Source of the DNA: DATJPR01 sp963811705
GTDB lineage: Bacteria; Bacteroidota; Ignavibacteria; UBA10030; UBA6906
DNA: 64,000 nucleotides
Reading direction: 5' to 3'
Assembly (NCBI GenBank): GCA_963811705.1
Contig: CAWESL010000006.1
Coordinates: 62,001-126,000 of the forward strand
Shown: positions 63,077 to 64,000 of the stretch, piece by piece
Layout: every line of letters starts with the position of its first letter
Numbering within the stretch: position 1 is the first letter of the stretch
Position numbers and translations under genes: made by a program
The notes under the pieces: model-generated
Seen by the model: the letters and a program-made list of their open reading frames with translations, nothing else
The model's database searches: none
Told to the model about the DNA's origin: nothing

Positions 63077-64000
63077 TCACCGGATTAACAAGAGCTTGCG
63101 CGTCTCCACGAACGATCCGGCTTGGAGACGATAGAAGTAGACGCCGCTGGCAAGATTCTTGGCGTCGAATTTCACAGTATGTGTTCCGGGATCCTTCACT
63201 TCGTTCATCAACGTCGCCACCTCCCGACCCAGCACATCAAAGACCTTGACAGTTGTCCATTGTCGATTGGCTATTGAGAATTGAATCTTTGTCGTAGGGT
63301 TGAAGGGGTTGGGGTAGTTCTGCGACAATGTACATGTGGAGGGTTCATCGCCGTGGAGCGCGGCGACTGATGTGGAAACCATCTCAGAGAGGATTCGTAA
63401 CCATACGCCATTATTCGTCACTCCGGCATAGAGAGCAGTGCCGGACATGGCAAATGCTCTGATGGGACCGGGGTTGACCAATCCGGTGCTAACGGAATTC
63501 CAACTCGTCCCGTTGTTCGTGGATAAGAAGACGCTGCCCACCCATGTCCCTGCGAAGAGATTTGTTCCTGCGACCTGAAGCGCGTAAACAGCTCCGGCGC
63601 TCTCCAAACCGACGCCGCCTGAACTCCAGCTTGTCCCGAGATCCGTGGACAGGTAGACACCATCGCCGGTGGCCGCAAAGAGATTCTTACCGGAAAATGC
63701 CAGTGCATAGACGGAAAGGTTCCCCAGATTGGAATTGACGGCATTCCACTTTGTCCCGCCATTCGTGGACAAGAACACGCCGCCGCCCAAGGTTCCCGCA
63801 AAGAAATTCGTGTCTGCTATGGCGAGGGCCCGGACTGTCGTGTTGGTCAATCCTGACTTGACGGACTTCCAGGATGTTCCGTTGTTCGTCGACACATACA
63901 CACCATTGTTGGTGCCGGCGTAGAGATTCGCGCTGGAAACGGCAAACGCCGACACGCCGATGCCCCCCATTCCCGAGGTGGCTGGGCTCCAGCTTGAGCC
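63077..64000 (-). CDS. Secreted BNR-like propeller protein with sorting tail (5' partial)
   Basis: At least 307 residues; the frame stays open to base 64000, reading GSSWSPATSGMGGIGVSAFAV, so the N-terminus is outside the window. Four to five blade repeats are visible, each about 42 residues: NNGVYVSTNNGTSWKSVKSG, GGGVFLSTNGGTKWNAVNS, GDGVYLSTDLGTSWSSGG, VGSVFLSTNNGTSWNSVST. The tail is SQNYPNPFNPTTKIQFSIAN ... GVYFYRLQAGSF ... RKLLLIR. Tandem heptanucleotides lie within the tail (63250-63284). It is a propeller of the BNR or photosystem-stability type; enzymatic function is not evident. Confidence 0.88.
   Translation of the reverse strand, partial: GSSWSPATSGMGGIGVSAFAVSSANLYAGTNNGVYVSTNNGTSWKSVKSGLTNTTVRALAIADTNFFAGTLGGGVFLSTNGGTKWNAVNSNLGNLSVYALAFSGKNLFAATGDGVYLSTDLGTSWSSGGVGLESAGAVYALQVAGTNLFAGTWVGSVFLSTNNGTSWNSVSTGLVNPGPIRAFAMSGTALYAGVTNNGVWLRILSEMVSTSVAALHGDEPSTCTLSQNYPNPFNPTTKIQFSIANRQWTTVKVFDVLGREVATLMNEVKDPGTHTVKFDAKNLASGVYFYRLQAGSFVETRKLLLIR
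63250..63284. repeat. Tandem heptanucleotide repeats inside a sorting tail
   Basis: Five degenerate seven-base units (CAGTTGT, CCATTGT, CGATTGG, CTATTGA, GAATTGA on the plus strand) encode the QFSIANRQWTTV part of the tail. Confidence 0.65.

Noticed and set aside
1..64000. tRNA, rRNA and CRISPR arrays
   Set aside because: No cloverleaf-like sequence with a GGTTCGAATCC-type T arm, no rRNA-like stretch and no regularly spaced repeats of 25-40 bases were seen on reading through; the only regular repeats are the heptamers.

Overview
The window is about 64 kb of GC-rich bacterial chromosome (roughly 57% G+C by eye). It carries seven large secreted proteins that end in the NYPNPFNP-type C-terminal domain (FlgD-like / type IX secretion 'type A' sorting tail). 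Together with the TonB receptor, the carboxypeptidase-regulatory domains and the Bacteroidota-like TTG/TAnnTTTG promoter candidates, this points to a GC-rich member of the Bacteroidota/Ignavibacteria (FCB) group, probably free-living and polysaccharide-degrading. No rRNA, tRNA or CRISPR array was found. Species-level placement is not possible from the window alone.

Layout. 1-5 kb: the tail of a PAS sensor kinase, a small membrane ORF, an ammonium transporter and a secreted carboxypeptidase-regulatory-domain protein. 5.4-14.1 kb: a four-gene, translationally coupled ECF sigma / HEAT-repeat anti-sigma / DUF4097 / DUF5916 operon, divergent from a PDZ-multipass histidine kinase with its OmpR-type regulator. 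14.1-19.9 kb: UbiA prenyltransferase, diacylglycerol/sphingoid kinase, ThiL-like kinase, alpha-oxoamine synthase and a B12-type radical SAM protein, arranged as two adjacent transcription units with a similar upstream element. This is the best candidate in the window for an undescribed (lipid or prenyl-linked) pathway. 20-24.3 kb: an AhpD-like protein, ALDH16-type double aldehyde dehydrogenase and DeoC. 24.4-40 kb: secreted and surface proteins (BNR-repeat protein, secreted MEMO-like protein, outer-membrane protein, GH105, ASH-domain protein, GT9, PepSY-like protein, metallopeptidase-like protein).

40.4-45.7 kb: a cupredoxin, a porin-like protein and an NtrB/NtrC-type two-component pair. 45.8-49 kb: a secreted DUF362 protein and a GH30 xylanase-like lipoprotein. 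49.6-52.1 kb: a self-contained regulatory module made of a membrane protein, a 99-residue winged-helix regulator and a DUF4173 membrane protein, with identical palindromic operators before the first and third genes. 52.3-54.2 kb: a DUF4380 secreted protein and a truncated GIY-YIG nuclease cut by a 1.5-kb IS3-family element. 55.7-59.4 kb: a metal-homeostasis module (UspA, Nramp/MntH, outer-membrane protein, divergent MntR/DtxR with a palindromic AT-rich operator). 59.5-64 kb: a TonB receptor, a small CxxC exported protein and another sorting-tail protein that runs off the right edge.

Recurrent themes are sorting-tail cargo genes in several states (intact, decayed to C-terminal relics at 34.7 and 59.5 kb), tandem heptanucleotide repeats embedded in the sorting-tail coding sequence, related GC-rich terminator hairpins after cargo genes, and frequent ATGA start/stop overlaps marking operons.
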